Origin: Methylophilus sp. DW102
GTDB lineage: Bacteria; Pseudomonadota; Gammaproteobacteria; Burkholderiales; Methylophilaceae
Reading direction: 5' to 3'
Length of the DNA: 64,000 nucleotides
NCBI RefSeq assembly: GCF_037076555.1
Contig: NZ_AP029023.1
Span: forward strand, 744,001-808,000
Under the pieces are notes generated by a model. It searched no databases and was not told the DNA's origin. It saw only the letters and a list, made by a program, of their open reading frames with translations. Within the stretch, counting starts at the first letter, position 1, and each line of letters opens with the position of its first letter. A program made the translations under genes and the position numbers. Below, piece after piece: positions 29,801 to 37,715 of the stretch.

Positions 29801-31068
29801 TGGATAACGGCGAACTAGGTTCGCGTGTCGATATTAATGGACCTGGTGAGGTACTGATTGAAGCTGGTCGCAATATTGATCTGGGCAATACCAGCGGCAT
29901 TCTCTCGCTCGCAAATACTGTGAATCCCAATCTTTCCGATAAAAGTGCGAATGTCACCTTGCTGGCTGGCATGGGTCAATCTGGCGAAGATATAGAGGGT
30001 TTTGTGGGGACTTATATTAATCCAAATGGCGCCGGCCCAGCCTCTCTACAAGGCAATGCAGAGGCATTGGCGGAATATCGTCAGGGCACGGCAACGCGGG
30101 TGCAGGCTTATATGAACGAAATCACAGGTAGTAAAAATCCGGTGACGGGTCAACCCTATACGCAGCAAGAAGCAATGGCAGGCTTTTTAAGTCTGGATAA
30201 AACCCAGCAAAAGGTGTTTGCCTTGCGTGAGTTCCAGGTAGAGTTGTTGGCTGCTGGTAAAGAGTACGTGAAGAATAAGAGCACGGTAAGAAGTGATAAT
30301 GTGATTGCCTCACTGTTCCCGGCCAAAGACTACAGCGGTGACATCTTGATGTATCAAAGTCAGATCAAAACCTCAAGAAATGGCAATATCAGCTTGTTTG
30401 CTCCTGGCGGCTTGGTGAATGCGGGTATCGCGGGTAATAGTTCTGTGGGTGATCGCATCGGTATTGTGACTGAAAAAGGCGGTAGCATTAATTCTTACTC
30501 TGACGGCAGTTTTATGGTGAACCAGTCTAAAGTGATTACACAGTACGGCAGTGACATTTTGATCTGGTCTAATCATGGGGATATTGATGCTGGTCGGGGT
30601 TCAAAAACCGCGATATCAGTGCCTGAGCGAGTGGTTACCCCCAATGCATATGGCGATATTACTGTTGAGGTGAAAGGGGTCGCTTCAGGTTCGGGTATTC
30701 GTGCCCAGAGTTATGATCCTGATGGCCCAAGCGGCAGCATTGTTGCACCTGATAAAGGCTCCGTCGCATTATTCGCGCCGCGTGGATTACTTGATGCAGG
30801 TGAGGCGGGGATTGAGGCGGGTAACTTGCTGATTGGGGCCCCCGTCATTTTGAATGCCTCCAATATTTCAGTGTCCGGTAGTTCGGCTGGTGTTCCTGCA
30901 GCAGATACAGGTAGCTTGGCCGGGTCATTGGCGAACTCAACCAACACCTCTGCGGGTGCAAGCAACGCGCTGACAGAAAACCTGGCTAGCCAGATGAGTA
31001 GCCAGAATACTGTTCCGCGTGACTTGCCACCGATTGTCACGGTTAAAACCATTCGACTCGAAGATTAG
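20809..31068 (+). CDS. giant filamentous haemagglutinin-like adhesin (TpsA)
   Basis: A 3419-residue exoprotein, the partner of the upstream transporter. It starts with an extended signal peptide (MNKLRFKLVFSKRLGMLVP, then a hydrophobic segment ending near residue 75). A TPS domain with NGHVYIVNQNGIYFG follows. The long middle is a beta-helix built from Asn/Gly/Ser/Thr-rich repeats. The C-terminal 400 residues (SLFAPGGLVNAG to TVKTIRLED) resemble the C-terminal domain of large haemagglutinin-family proteins of environmental bacteria. There is no PEP-CTERM tail and no toxin domain, which argues against contact-dependent inhibition. GAGGTGAG precedes the ATG. It probably mediates attachment or biofilm formation. 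Confidence 0.9.
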   Translation: MNKLRFKLVFSKRLGMLVPIAEIARTHQKSVTSVCSEGNACDSETGIPLTVWKVSSGTVALLLAGCLSILSAPVLAIDVNALPVKDANYTLPSGVQINTPANNIMNINTAIRNAIIRWNSFNVGSNATVNFNMPDAQSSVLNRITGNSASYINGILNSNGHVYIVNQNGIYFGAGSQVNVGSLTATTLDGNNIETIYKNGILSNKNEPVFSFADAVGVIEVAGKEYDKDGNVVKEEAKITAKSGGRVMLLAPDVTNSGIIKTPEGQTILAAGKTIYLSTLDKFAGLLVEVSSGGTATNLGQIVADHGNASLIGLAVNQQGTISASTSVRANGSIFLKAEQIGSKSGDVNINPVYGKVNLGKNSQTSVTIDVDDKEEITDKQTLPQSLYKLNGTQTTTTLIDGSVINIQGKDINIDGLVAAKSGHVFVTGTDVQNNNSSIYLGDNAVIDVSGVNATAPMSRNQLAIQLYSDQLRDSPVLRGGNLFSKMLFLDARKGTKLLSQSVLDEAKAGITRTIAERSTDGGQVNFSAVNFVSKADSKIDLSAGSITYDEGTIRESSLLINGKWVLASDALPNVNYQSIQDYYSLSSLRSGQTRTWALTANGLNGRSSAGIATDISAGGYWQPSYQEGGNAGSLSLTATNMALQGAVQASTVAGLYQRGETVDHASPLGGQFKLVYNNSGSLNIVSSTKKLDDDFNEDSQLSTAQTQSSEISTDMLANGVNRVDIASSGQVNLNAAMQLQANGSLSVQGSGGVNVNQDIRLPSGSVTLAASQNADVVVANNVNINVSGLYTNDIPGVPGAMNGKIGLNGGSITVNNGLRLGQGAKMDASSGAWFNKLGQAVAGKGGDINVTLADNQVTDGTFSSYGMLINGQQTLGGHLTVNLQGEQSTGLVENIQLGGANPQKNDTLWLSENFFKQGGFSQFTVSNAQRWNGDILIGDQANSAVNITPEQHARTLTSAAKVAQSGSELSGLVNTTSMAGRLRSPTSLEVKAGDDLTMQSNASIITDAPTSKTGPRGNVTLTSNGQMTILGDIAAPGADINLSINQIPDNGDFTRPNYSFDPTLSLYLGETASLVAKAQYVRPPASDGNLRSAFVTKAGNISLTAGNGVLIAKEGSRIDVSGTSGNVDLRVVGGYSRQSVAGSAGTISLTGRDGIALDGTLVGTASGAGEAGTLNITLGGAYSRGTEGSDPPLYFANGQRVLNVTNSKVIMAANNTAGGNNSNLINTSNSAMPLTTAKGVGQISAEQIRQGGFDNVALKVANVSTVAGDEIHFDNTTMSVPSLLTLDATSYSGSANLTASTLILANSSVSMPSTQLTAGSDTFKAQANFIEVQNDVSLNHVKETLLQSRSDIRGRGTLTALKSLASLSAPGLVHLDAAQIYPATGVDFTVNATGSGSTIEVTNQSNTPSTVPLSAVGTLTLNADTITQAGVLRAPLGQITLNAAQNLTLAPGSLTSVSAEESLIPYAVTVIGGSELAETKGENTTFMTAIDKKKVTLNANNMNLQAGSRIDISGNGDTLAYEWIQGIGGSLDTLSQAGYYAVLPSLGNQYAPYDYLMNSGSDVGIGQAIYLSGGNGLAAGKYTLLPAHYALLPGAFLISTNGTNLQLNTQLTQSDGNGLSSGYLTKLDGTSRGQYTSFNIINGDTFYKDYGSKNYKGVADYLLTSGNTLLTKNALRDGKDIPRLTKDAGQLVLAAGNSLNIDGAINTSAAAGGKGALVDISSNDIRVVSSVDPQLTGVLQIAANQLNNIRADSILLGGSRSVTGNKQTITTTASNVSFTNDNNHAVQSDEFIVASKDTITVNQGAVIRTGVRADKTDKTTLVTSGDGAVLAVSAKNDFDFSRTDVSATPTTGNLTIADGASVQAARSLVLDATSNADLSGTAEVEEGGTVTLGSNQYSIGDKAVAGATRISSATLDDFGRLSAITFNSYKNIDIFGAVNFGNSNLNITFNTAGIAHHDAGDVSIFANSFNLKNTNNSLFTAPGASTGQLTVNANQISFADTGKVSSNIDGFNTVTLNANKDVRFSGAGTLNVNAAQTTVNSAVITADSGSNYTFANTGSLQTQANGQSPTDTSGLGATLNLSANDMQLGGKLVMKAGDVNAVARAGDVKVVSGGGIDVSAATVAFDETHSATTDAGNIHLTSQQGNVQLDSNSLLNLSGGTTKGNAGKLQVDAKNGRFITADNTFQGQAAQGQKTASLQLDVSNLDNFSDVNKALETGKVNESRDIRVRNGDVTIANSDTVTTHTFTLGVDNGNATVAGHINADGDKGGDVAIYANGLVTLTNTAQITARGTQANQSTGDLQTGSGGTVLLSSDSLATQNAVSADSGALIDVSGYDKAANNNVGVDGADGSVTLRGRRGTNGTANTVNVAFNTTSAIKGANEVVVEGSRTYTSNTFTAAAMAGMITDTNSFYNANNGASAYSVTQDGVAAKVLPHIEVRSTAGSSPTAMTVGPADINLRSFGSLLAGRGGSLTLRSNGNLNLTGSLSDGFSTATTAGLLQSNTNTFNFNLIAGADYNAANITETQAGTGDFKLENNKLIRTGEGNITIAVGGNMSLGNTGSVIYTAGKQVPNLTGFTPASTGTNVPTAASYVNNGGDIAIQVAGNITGVATTQSVNQWLLRQGGNGADTSWWVRPDLFQQGIAALGGGNVSIQAGGNITNVSASSATNAQFVKTLDAQGNEVRTSLVNGGGDVSVSAGGNLVNGVYYAGRGQLDLQAGDSIPGPADAAQAPGANGVVIALQDASATVTAKNNIKVQTAFNPTLWMQGVLTAASQITNSTFFNTYAEDSALNVTSLSGNVEVGQSNRTSISSTGFSSQAYGTVTGLDMSAIHPGTVNATAFNGDITAYRMILAPSKLGNLNLMAAGNVLAGAGLIGGTKPTANILISDADLSTVLNVFNPTIGSPSNGTITSILASIKTGVSAVPVHQNDSTQATIIARDGDVRLTGSPSSDVDNVYGIKSSKPVYISAGNNVTLHASIQHNNVGDVSEIHAGKDFVMDNGELGSRVDINGPGEVLIEAGRNIDLGNTSGILSLANTVNPNLSDKSANVTLLAGMGQSGEDIEGFVGTYINPNGAGPASLQGNAEALAEYRQGTATRVQAYMNEITGSKNPVTGQPYTQQEAMAGFLSLDKTQQKVFALREFQVELLAAGKEYVKNKSTVRSDNVIASLFPAKDYSGDILMYQSQIKTSRNGNISLFAPGGLVNAGIAGNSSVGDRIGIVTEKGGSINSYSDGSFMVNQSKVITQYGSDILIWSNHGDIDAGRGSKTAISVPERVVTPNAYGDITVEVKGVASGSGIRAQSYDPDGPSGSIVAPDKGSVALFAPRGLLDAGEAGIEAGNLLIGAPVILNASNISVSGSSAGVPAADTGSLAGSLANSTNTSAGASNALTENLASQMSSQNTVPRDLPPIVTVKTIRLED

Positions 31069-31089
31069 CCGGTTACATTTCACACTTTT

Positions 31090-31120
31090 ACGCCCGCCTT
31101 TTGGTGGGCATTTTTATTTC
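31090..31120 (+). terminator. Rho-independent terminator after the adhesin gene
   Basis: GCCCGCC and GGTGGGC form a 7-bp stem around TTTT, followed by ATTTTTATTT, 24 bp after the adhesin stop. Confidence 0.8.
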
Positions 31121-31179
31121 TGATCCCTACCTCTGCTGAGTCATGAAGAAGTGTCTTTCTAAGGGCTGTTCTGATTACA

Positions 31180-31257
31180 CGGACTAGCGGCCACATAGTC
31201 AAGCAAGACTAAAAAAGTACAAATCTAGCCCTCTTTTTAGCAGTTTTCATAGTCCGA
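31180..31257 (+). promoter_or_regulatory. EpsA-type motifs upstream of the secreted nuclease gene
   Basis: CGGACTAG at 31180-31187, ATAGTC at 31195-31200, AGACTA near 31206 and CATAGTCCG at 31249-31257 are spread over the 286-bp gap before the nuclease gene. The outer two match the half-site well. Confidence 0.45.
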
Positions 31258-31354
31258 GCTACCTAGTGTTATGGCGCGAAAATTAATATTGGCAGCAATC
31301 TAAGTTGCTAAAGTATTCAGGATTTTACGTGAGCGGATAACGACGGAGTTCTGA

Positions 31355-34300
31355 ATGAAACTAAAAAAAATGCATTGGTTGCTGGCTTGTCTGGGCTGGT
31401 CTTCTTTAAGTCTTCCCTTACATGCCGAGGTGGTGATTAGTCAGGTGTATGGCGGACAGGGCAGTGTGTATAACCAGGACTACGTTGAGTTATTCAACAA
31501 CGGTAGCGCTGCGGTTGATATCAGTGGCTGGTCTGTGCAGTATGCCAGCGCGACAGGGACGGGGAATTTTTCTGCCAATGGGGTGACTACTCTGTCTGGC
31601 TTGTTGCAAGCGGGTCAATATTACCTGGTGGGTTTGCGTAGCGCAGCCAATGGTTCAGCCTTGCCAACGCCTGATGCCAGCAATAATGGCACTGATATGA
31701 GTGGCACCAATGGCAAGGTGGTGCTGGTTAAGAGCAGTACTGGCCTGACTTGTAATGGCAGCTCTAACCCATGTAGCAGCAGCCAGTTGGCGCAGATTGC
31801 TGATCTGGTGGGCTACGGCACGGCTAACTTTGCTGAGGGTTCAGCAGCGCCGGCGATTAGCAGCAGCAAGGCCTTGTTGCGCAAAGGCGACGGTTGCCAG
31901 GATACCAACCAGAACAGCAGCGATTTTGTCGCTGGCACGCCTGCGCCACGCAATAGCAGCACGGCCGTGAATGTGTGCGGTGGCGGCAATAGTGGTGGTG
32001 GCAGCACAGGTAATCAACCGATTGTGACTTCCTGCCCGGCGATTACGCTGCAAGTGGGCGAGGCAGGTGCAGGCCAGGTGCAGGCGTCGGATGCTGACAG
32101 TGTAGTCAATGCAGCGACCTTGGCTTCTAATGCGCCAAATGGCGTGAGCCTGGTTAATTTTGCCGCAGCCAGCAATGATGGCCAGTCAGCCAGCGCCGCT
32201 TTGCAACTGGATGGCAGCTTGCCAGCCGGACAATATACGGCCGATATCCAGTTTGCCAATAACGAAGCGCAGACCGCGACTTGTACCGTCAATATCACGA
32301 TCAAAAACAGCAATATCACGCGTATTTACCAGATTCAGGGCAGCGCATTGGGCACCGCCTCTGTCAGCCCGCTGAATGGTCAAACCGTCACCACTGAGGG
32401 TGTGGTCACAGCAGTATTCCCAAGCCTGAACGGGTTTTATCTGCAAGATGCGAGCGGTGACGGCAACCCACAAACCTCAGACGGTGTGTTTGTGTACCTG
32501 GGAACCGGCGTTGCACCTACCGTCAGCAAAGGTCAAAAAATCCGCTTAACTGCCAACGTGACCGAGTTCAATACCATCACTGAGTTGGTGAATGTGAGTG
32601 GTTTGCAAGTATTAAGCAGCAACAATGTCATCTTGCCGACAGACATTAGCCTGCCTGAAGTGACCGAGGGCGATCTGGAAGCCTACGAGGGCATGCTGGT
32701 GCGTATCACCACCCCCATGACCGCCTCACAGAATTACTTTTTGGGTCGCTATGGTCAAGTCACGCTGTCTGCGGATGGCCGCATGCTCAAGCCTAGCAAT
32801 CTGTATCCAGCCAACTCTGCGGCAGCAGCCCAGTTAGCGGATGAGAATGCCCGTCGCCGTTTGGTGCTCGATGACGGCAGCAGTGCACAAAATCCTAACC
32901 CGATCCCGTTTATCGGGGAAGACAATACGCTGCGCGCCGGCGATATAGTACAAAACCTGACCGGGGTGATTGATTATGGCCTGATCACGGCCTCCAGCAC
33001 CGGCCCACGCGATTACAAGTTGAATCCTACCGAGCCTGTGCAGTTCCAGCGTGAAAACCCACGTACGGCAGCGCCTGCCAGTGTGCCGGGCAATCTCAAG
33101 ATTGCCAGCTTTAACGTGCTGAATTACTTCACCACCTTTGCCAATGGCGCCACAGCGAGCGGCCAAACTGGCCAGGGCTGCAGCCTGGGCGGCAGTGTTT
33201 CTGCCTCTAACTGCCGCGGTGCCAACAACCTGGCCGAGTTTAACCGCCAGCGTAACAAAATCATCCGCGCATTAAGTGCAATGAATGCGGACGTGGTGGG
33301 CCTGATGGAAATCCAGAATAACGGCAGCACCGCTGTCCAAAATCTGGTAGACGGTTTGAATGCCGCGGTTGGTGCCAATACTTATGCGGCGATTGCTGAT
33401 CCAGTGACTGGCACAGGGACTGACGCGATCAAAGTGGCGATGATCTACAAGCCTGCCAAGCTGACCCCGGCTGCGGCGGCCTTGTCTGATAACGACAGCA
33501 TCAACAACCGTCCAACCTTGGCACAAACCTTCAAGGCGGCCAATGGCGAAAAATTCACAGTGTTGGTCAACCACTTTAAATCCAAGAGCTGCTCCGATGC
33601 CTCCGGTAGCAATGCCGATCAGGGCGATGGTCAGGGCTGTTACAACACGCGCCGTGTGGCCCAGGCCGATCGTTTGTTGCAATTCATCAATACCGTACAA
33701 GCGCAAGCAGGTGATCAGGATGTAGTGGTGATTGGCGACCTGAATAGCTATGGCAAAGAAGATCCTATCCTGACCCTGACCTCAGGCGGCTTGCAGGACC
33801 AGATTGCCCGCTTTAGTGGCGACAGTGATTACTCCTATGTGTTTGATGGCGAGTCTGGCTATATCGACCACGCCTTGGCCAGCAACAGCATGGCGGCACA
33901 AGTGACTGGCACGACCCACTGGCACATCAATGCCGACGAGCCCATGGTGATTGATTACAACACCGAATTCAAACCGCAAGACCTGTATAGCGATAGTCCA
34001 TACCGCTCATCAGACCATGACCCGGTCATTGTCGGCGTGCAATTGGTGAAAACAGTCAATGGCACGAATCAGCGCGATACGCTGACCGGCACCGCAGGCG
34101 ATGATGTGCTCACCGGCGGCTTGGGTGCGGACACCCTCACTGGTCTGGCCGGGCGCGATACCTTTGTTTACCAGAGCATGCGTGATGCCACTGACACCAT
34201 TACCGACTTTACGCCAGGTGAAGACCAGTTGCAGATCAGCGAACTACTGCAAAGCCTGGGTTACAGCGGCAGCCAGCCGTTTGCTGATGGCTTCGCCCGC

Positions 34301-34438
34301 TGGGTGAGCGTATCAGGCGGCGTGCAATTGCAAATCGATGCCGATGGCACAGGAGGGACGGCCACCGCCAGACCACTGGTCACACTGAAAGGATTAGCCA
34401 TGAATCAACTGGATGCACAACGCGATGTGCGCTGGTAA
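31355..34438 (+). CDS. secreted nuclease, ExeM/NucH type, with RTX-like C-terminus
   Basis: A 1027-residue exported enzyme expected to cleave extracellular DNA or RNA. A signal peptide (to LHA near 24) is followed by a lamin-tail-like domain (about 25-170, [13 protein letters not shown]), an OB-like middle region, and an endonuclease/exonuclease/phosphatase domain (about 580-900). The last holds [26 protein letters not shown] and the catalytic [10 protein letters not shown]. The C-terminal 120 residues contain [19 protein letters not shown], a calcium-binding nonapeptide region, and a type I secretion-like end. It therefore carries both a Sec signal and a type I-like tail. It heads a group with a PEP-CTERM protein and the nucleotidase. 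Confidence 0.9.
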   Translation: MKLKKMHWLLACLGWSSLSLPLHAEVVISQVYGGQGSVYNQDYVELFNNGSAAVDISGWSVQYASATGTGNFSANGVTTLSGLLQAGQYYLVGLRSAANGSALPTPDASNNGTDMSGTNGKVVLVKSSTGLTCNGSSNPCSSSQLAQIADLVGYGTANFAEGSAAPAISSSKALLRKGDGCQDTNQNSSDFVAGTPAPRNSSTAVNVCGGGNSGGGSTGNQPIVTSCPAITLQVGEAGAGQVQASDADSVVNAATLASNAPNGVSLVNFAAASNDGQSASAALQLDGSLPAGQYTADIQFANNEAQTATCTVNITIKNSNITRIYQIQGSALGTASVSPLNGQTVTTEGVVTAVFPSLNGFYLQDASGDGNPQTSDGVFVYLGTGVAPTVSKGQKIRLTANVTEFNTITELVNVSGLQVLSSNNVILPTDISLPEVTEGDLEAYEGMLVRITTPMTASQNYFLGRYGQVTLSADGRMLKPSNLYPANSAAAAQLADENARRRLVLDDGSSAQNPNPIPFIGEDNTLRAGDIVQNLTGVIDYGLITASSTGPRDYKLNPTEPVQFQRENPRTAAPASVPGNLKIASFNVLNYFTTFANGATASGQTGQGCSLGGSVSASNCRGANNLAEFNRQRNKIIRALSAMNADVVGLMEIQNNGSTAVQNLVDGLNAAVGANTYAAIADPVTGTGTDAIKVAMIYKPAKLTPAAAALSDNDSINNRPTLAQTFKAANGEKFTVLVNHFKSKSCSDASGSNADQGDGQGCYNTRRVAQADRLLQFINTVQAQAGDQDVVVIGDLNSYGKEDPILTLTSGGLQDQIARFSGDSDYSYVFDGESGYIDHALASNSMAAQVTGTTHWHINADEPMVIDYNTEFKPQDLYSDSPYRSSDHDPVIVGVQLVKTVNGTNQRDTLTGTAGDDVLTGGLGADTLTGLAGRDTFVYQSMRDATDTITDFTPGEDQLQISELLQSLGYSGSQPFADGFARWVSVSGGVQLQIDADGTGGTATARPLVTLKGLAMNQLDAQRDVRW

Positions 34439-34495
34439 TCAACCATAACAAATCAATAAGTTGTTTTTAACAAACCGAGTGAGAGGATATTTAAG

Positions 34496-35263
34496 ATGAA
34501 AAAAATCAGTTTAATGGCAGCTTTGTTGCTGTCCAGCCAAGCCAATGCGGCCCTGAATGCCGGTGACATCATGTTCACTGCGTTTAATGCCGATGAAGAT
34601 GGTTTGTCATTTGTGACCTTTGTCGATATCGCCGCCAACACCACCATTTTCTTCAGCGATAACGAATGGACTGGCAGCGCTTTCAACAGTGGCGAAAGCT
34701 ATAACCAGTGGGTTTCCAGCGACGTGGTTGCTGCAGGCACAGTGGTACGTTTCTCTGCCTACGACAAAACCAGCCTGTCTGCTTCCACTGGCGTGCTGTC
34801 TCGTGTCAGCGTGAGCGGTAGTGCAAACTGGGGTATTTCGAATTCTGGCGAAACTGTTTATGCCTACCTGGGTACTGCTGCGACTGCACCAACCACATTC
34901 TTGAGCGCCATTACCAACGGGACGTTTGATGCCCATGGCCCTCTGAACAACACTGGTTTGACTGCAGGCGTGAACGCCATTGAATTGACGGCTAAAGCCG
35001 GTGCCTCCAGCAATCCTGACTACGCCGAGTATAACGGTGTACGTGGTGGCCTGAATCACTTTACTGATTACAAGGCGCAAGTGGCTAACGTCAATAACTG
35101 GAATGTAGACACTGTAAACAACAGTGATTCTGCTGCATTGGTGCCCAATACCACAGCGTTTACCGTGGCTGCTGTGACGCCAGTACCTGAAGCTGACAGC
35201 GTAGGCATGTTGCTGGCTGGTCTGGGTGTGTTGGCACTGGTACGTCGTCGCCAATCCCGTTAA
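34496..35263 (+). CDS. PEP-CTERM surface protein (255 aa)
   Basis: A secreted protein with a signal peptide (ANA near residue 19), a domain beginning ALNAGDIMFTAFNADEDG that looks related to the extracellular modules found beside secreted nucleases, and a C-terminal VPEADSVGMLLAGLGVLALV followed by RRRQSR. It lies 57 bp after the nuclease gene with its own GAGAGG site, so it is probably co-transcribed. Its role may be to hold or assist the nuclease at the surface; this is inference from position only. Confidence 0.83.
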   Translation: MKKISLMAALLLSSQANAALNAGDIMFTAFNADEDGLSFVTFVDIAANTTIFFSDNEWTGSAFNSGESYNQWVSSDVVAAGTVVRFSAYDKTSLSASTGVLSRVSVSGSANWGISNSGETVYAYLGTAATAPTTFLSAITNGTFDAHGPLNNTGLTAGVNAIELTAKAGASSNPDYAEYNGVRGGLNHFTDYKAQVANVNNWNVDTVNNSDSAALVPNTTAFTVAAVTPVPEADSVGMLLAGLGVLALVRRRQSR

Positions 35264-35332
35264 TCCCTAAAGCGTCTATTAATCATTTGTCAGGAGTGTC
35301 ATGCAAGTGCATGGCACTTTGTGGAGAAAAGC

Positions 35333-37630
35333 ATGTTTAAACTGAAACAATTAGCGGCGTGTGTGGCTTTGGCCATGAGCGCCAGCACTGTATGGGCTGA
35401 GGGCGTGACCCTGTTGCATGTGGGGGATCAGGAGAGCTGGTTGCTGTCTGCCCAGGGCAACCTGCGTGACACCAGTGCCCAGGCAATTTCATTTTATGGT
35501 GGCGTCGACCGTCTGGCGACCGTGATCAAAAATGCCGAAACGGCAGCCGTGGCCCAAGGCCGTACGGTACTCAAGCTCAATGCCGGTGATGCCTTTTTGC
35601 CTGGCCCACGTTTCACGGCCAGCCTGAACAACCTCTCTACCAGCTACAGCGATGGCGGTCAGGATTTTTATGACGCGATCGCCTTGCGCCAGATTGGCTT
35701 TGATGCCATGGTGTTTGGCAACCACGAGTTTGATCTGGGTCCACAAATGGCTGCGCGTTTTGCTAAAGTAACTGGCAGCACCTATCTCTCTAGCAACCTG
35801 GACTTTAACGCCACCGCTGAATTCAGTGCTTTAAAAGCCAGTGGTCAAGTGGCACCTTCCAAAGTGATCACCACCGCAGCGGGTCATAAAATTGGCCTGG
35901 TCGGGGCGACTACTCCGCTGTTGCCGACCATTTCTTCACCGGGTGCAGTCAGCGTGATCGGCTACGATGCCAACCACACCGAGGCACAAAACCTGCAAGC
36001 CTTGATTCCCCTGATTCAGGCTGAAGTCAATCGTCTGCGTAACGAGCAAGGTGCGACCACCATCATCTTGATGAGCCATCTGCAAAATGCCGCTAACGAA
36101 ATTGATGTCGTGGTCCCTGCATTGTCCGGGGTGGATCTGGTGTTGTCTGGCGGTGGTCATGAACTCATGGTGGATCCAGATGACCTGCTGATCAACGGCG
36201 GTGTCGGTGCCACTTATAATTCTGATCCGGTCTATGCCGTAGATGCCAATGGCCGCAATGTGCCAGTGATGACCAGCCATTTTGGTAACCGTTATGTCGG
36301 CCAGCTCAATTTTACGATTGATGATGCCAATGGGACTTTTACAGCAGTGGAATCCAGCAAGATGATGCGCGTGTCTGGCGCGGCCGCCGATGCTGACCGC
36401 GTGACTGGGGATGCGACCTTGCAAAGCAAGGTGGTGACACCCGTGCAAAACTATATCAATGCGCTCAATGCACAAATCATCGGCACCACTGCGGTGAAAC
36501 TAAACGGCCCAACACATACGTCCTGTTCTGCCTTGCCATGCACTTTTGTGGCAGGGGTACGTAATGCCGAAACCGGCTTGGGTGATCTGGTGGCTGATGC
36601 GATGCGCTTTGCCGGTAAAACCGATGTGGCGATTCAGAACGGTGGCGGCATCCGTACCAATATCGCTGCGGCTGGCAACGTGTCCGTCGGCGATACTTTT
36701 AATATTCTGCCGTTTACCAATCTGGTTAAACGCGCACCCGCCATGAACGCGACCCAGCTCAAAGACTTGCTGGAGCACGGTTATGGCGACACCAGCCCGA
36801 CCGGTCGTGCCAATGGCCGCTATGCCCAGATTTCTGGCATGCAAGTGATCTACGACAGCCGCAACCCGGCCAGAACCACGCAAGGCACAGGTAGCCGCAT
36901 TCAACGTGTGGTGCTGGATGACGGCACCGTACTGATTGATAACGGCGTGGTTGTCAACAATAGCCGCACCTTCTCCTTCACCACCATAGACTTTACGGCC
37001 GCTGGGGGCGATGGTTACCCGTTTGCAGCCAATGGCGTGGTGTTTGAAAACAGCCCATTCACGATTACCTATCAAGAGGCCCTGGCTAATTACATCCAGA
37101 CGCCTAAAGCTGAAGGCGGTCTGGGTCGCTTGAACAATGCCGATGGCGATGAAATCACCACCAACCTGTATGGCCTGGAAAACCAGTACGACAAAGGCGG
37201 CCGTTTGATTGACCTGGCGATTGCCAACTCGACTGCTGGTGTGACCCGCACGGGCACGGCTGGCCGTGATGTGCTGGTAGGCACTGCGGGGGATGATGTG
37301 ATCAATGGTGGCCTCGGCGTGGATACGCTGACAGGTGGCGCCGGTAACGACGTGTTTGTCTACAGCAGTCTGCGTGAAGCGGGTGACACCATCACTGACT
37401 TTACCCCTTATGCCGACAAAGTGCAGTTAACTGCCTTGCTGGCTTCACTGGGTGTGTCTGCCAATACCGCATTGACTGGTGGCTATCTGCGCCTGGTGGA
37501 TGTGACAGGCGGTGTGCAGCTTTGGGTAGACAGTGACGGTGCTGCCGGTCCTGCCGCTGCCAGATCGCTGCTCACGCTCAAAGGCCTGACGGCGAAACAA
37601 GTGATGCCTGCTCGCGATTTCACACTTTAA
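35333..37630 (+). CDS. secreted 5'-nucleotidase / metallophosphatase with RTX-like C-terminus
   Basis: A 765-residue exported phosphatase likely to remove phosphate from nucleotides. Signal peptide to VWA (near 22). The N-terminal calcineurin-like metallophosphatase domain (about 25-330) holds LNAGDAF and GNHEFDLG. The C-terminal nucleotidase domain (about 385-590) holds NGGGIRTN and the adenine-site-like FTTIDFTAAGGDGYPF. The tail (about 640-765) has GTAGDDVINGGLGVDTLTGG and matches the nuclease tail closely. ATG 35333 follows GGAGAAAAGC. Together with the nuclease it could convert extracellular DNA to nucleosides and phosphate. Confidence 0.9.
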   Translation: MFKLKQLAACVALAMSASTVWAEGVTLLHVGDQESWLLSAQGNLRDTSAQAISFYGGVDRLATVIKNAETAAVAQGRTVLKLNAGDAFLPGPRFTASLNNLSTSYSDGGQDFYDAIALRQIGFDAMVFGNHEFDLGPQMAARFAKVTGSTYLSSNLDFNATAEFSALKASGQVAPSKVITTAAGHKIGLVGATTPLLPTISSPGAVSVIGYDANHTEAQNLQALIPLIQAEVNRLRNEQGATTIILMSHLQNAANEIDVVVPALSGVDLVLSGGGHELMVDPDDLLINGGVGATYNSDPVYAVDANGRNVPVMTSHFGNRYVGQLNFTIDDANGTFTAVESSKMMRVSGAAADADRVTGDATLQSKVVTPVQNYINALNAQIIGTTAVKLNGPTHTSCSALPCTFVAGVRNAETGLGDLVADAMRFAGKTDVAIQNGGGIRTNIAAAGNVSVGDTFNILPFTNLVKRAPAMNATQLKDLLEHGYGDTSPTGRANGRYAQISGMQVIYDSRNPARTTQGTGSRIQRVVLDDGTVLIDNGVVVNNSRTFSFTTIDFTAAGGDGYPFAANGVVFENSPFTITYQEALANYIQTPKAEGGLGRLNNADGDEITTNLYGLENQYDKGGRLIDLAIANSTAGVTRTGTAGRDVLVGTAGDDVINGGLGVDTLTGGAGNDVFVYSSLREAGDTITDFTPYADKVQLTALLASLGVSANTALTGGYLRLVDVTGGVQLWVDSDGAAGPAAARSLLTLKGLTAKQVMPARDFTL

Positions 37631-37636
37631 CGCTCA

Positions 37637-37709
37637 AGTTTTCACAGTTTTACTAATGCATACTTTTACTATTTAAAAGTTTTACGATTTCAAAGTTTTC
37701 TAGAGGAAT
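37637..37709 (+). repeat. degenerate 16-bp tandem repeats before a PEP-CTERM gene
   Basis: Units beginning AGTTTTAC or close variants start at 37646, 37662, 37678 and 37694, exactly 16 bp apart, with one extra AGTTTTCAC at 37637. The last unit runs into the ribosome binding site of the gene at 37716. They fill most of the 85-bp gap and could be operator iterons or a decayed tandem duplication. Confidence 0.5.
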
Positions 37710-37715
37710 ATTGCA

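Noticed and set aside
20809..31068. Contact-dependent inhibition toxin (CdiA)
   Set aside because: No VENN-type junction, no C-terminal toxin domain and no small immunity gene downstream; the C-terminus is a conserved haemagglutinin-family end.
37637..37715. CRISPR-like short repeats
   Set aside because: Units are 16 bp and contiguous, with no unique spacers and no cas genes nearby.
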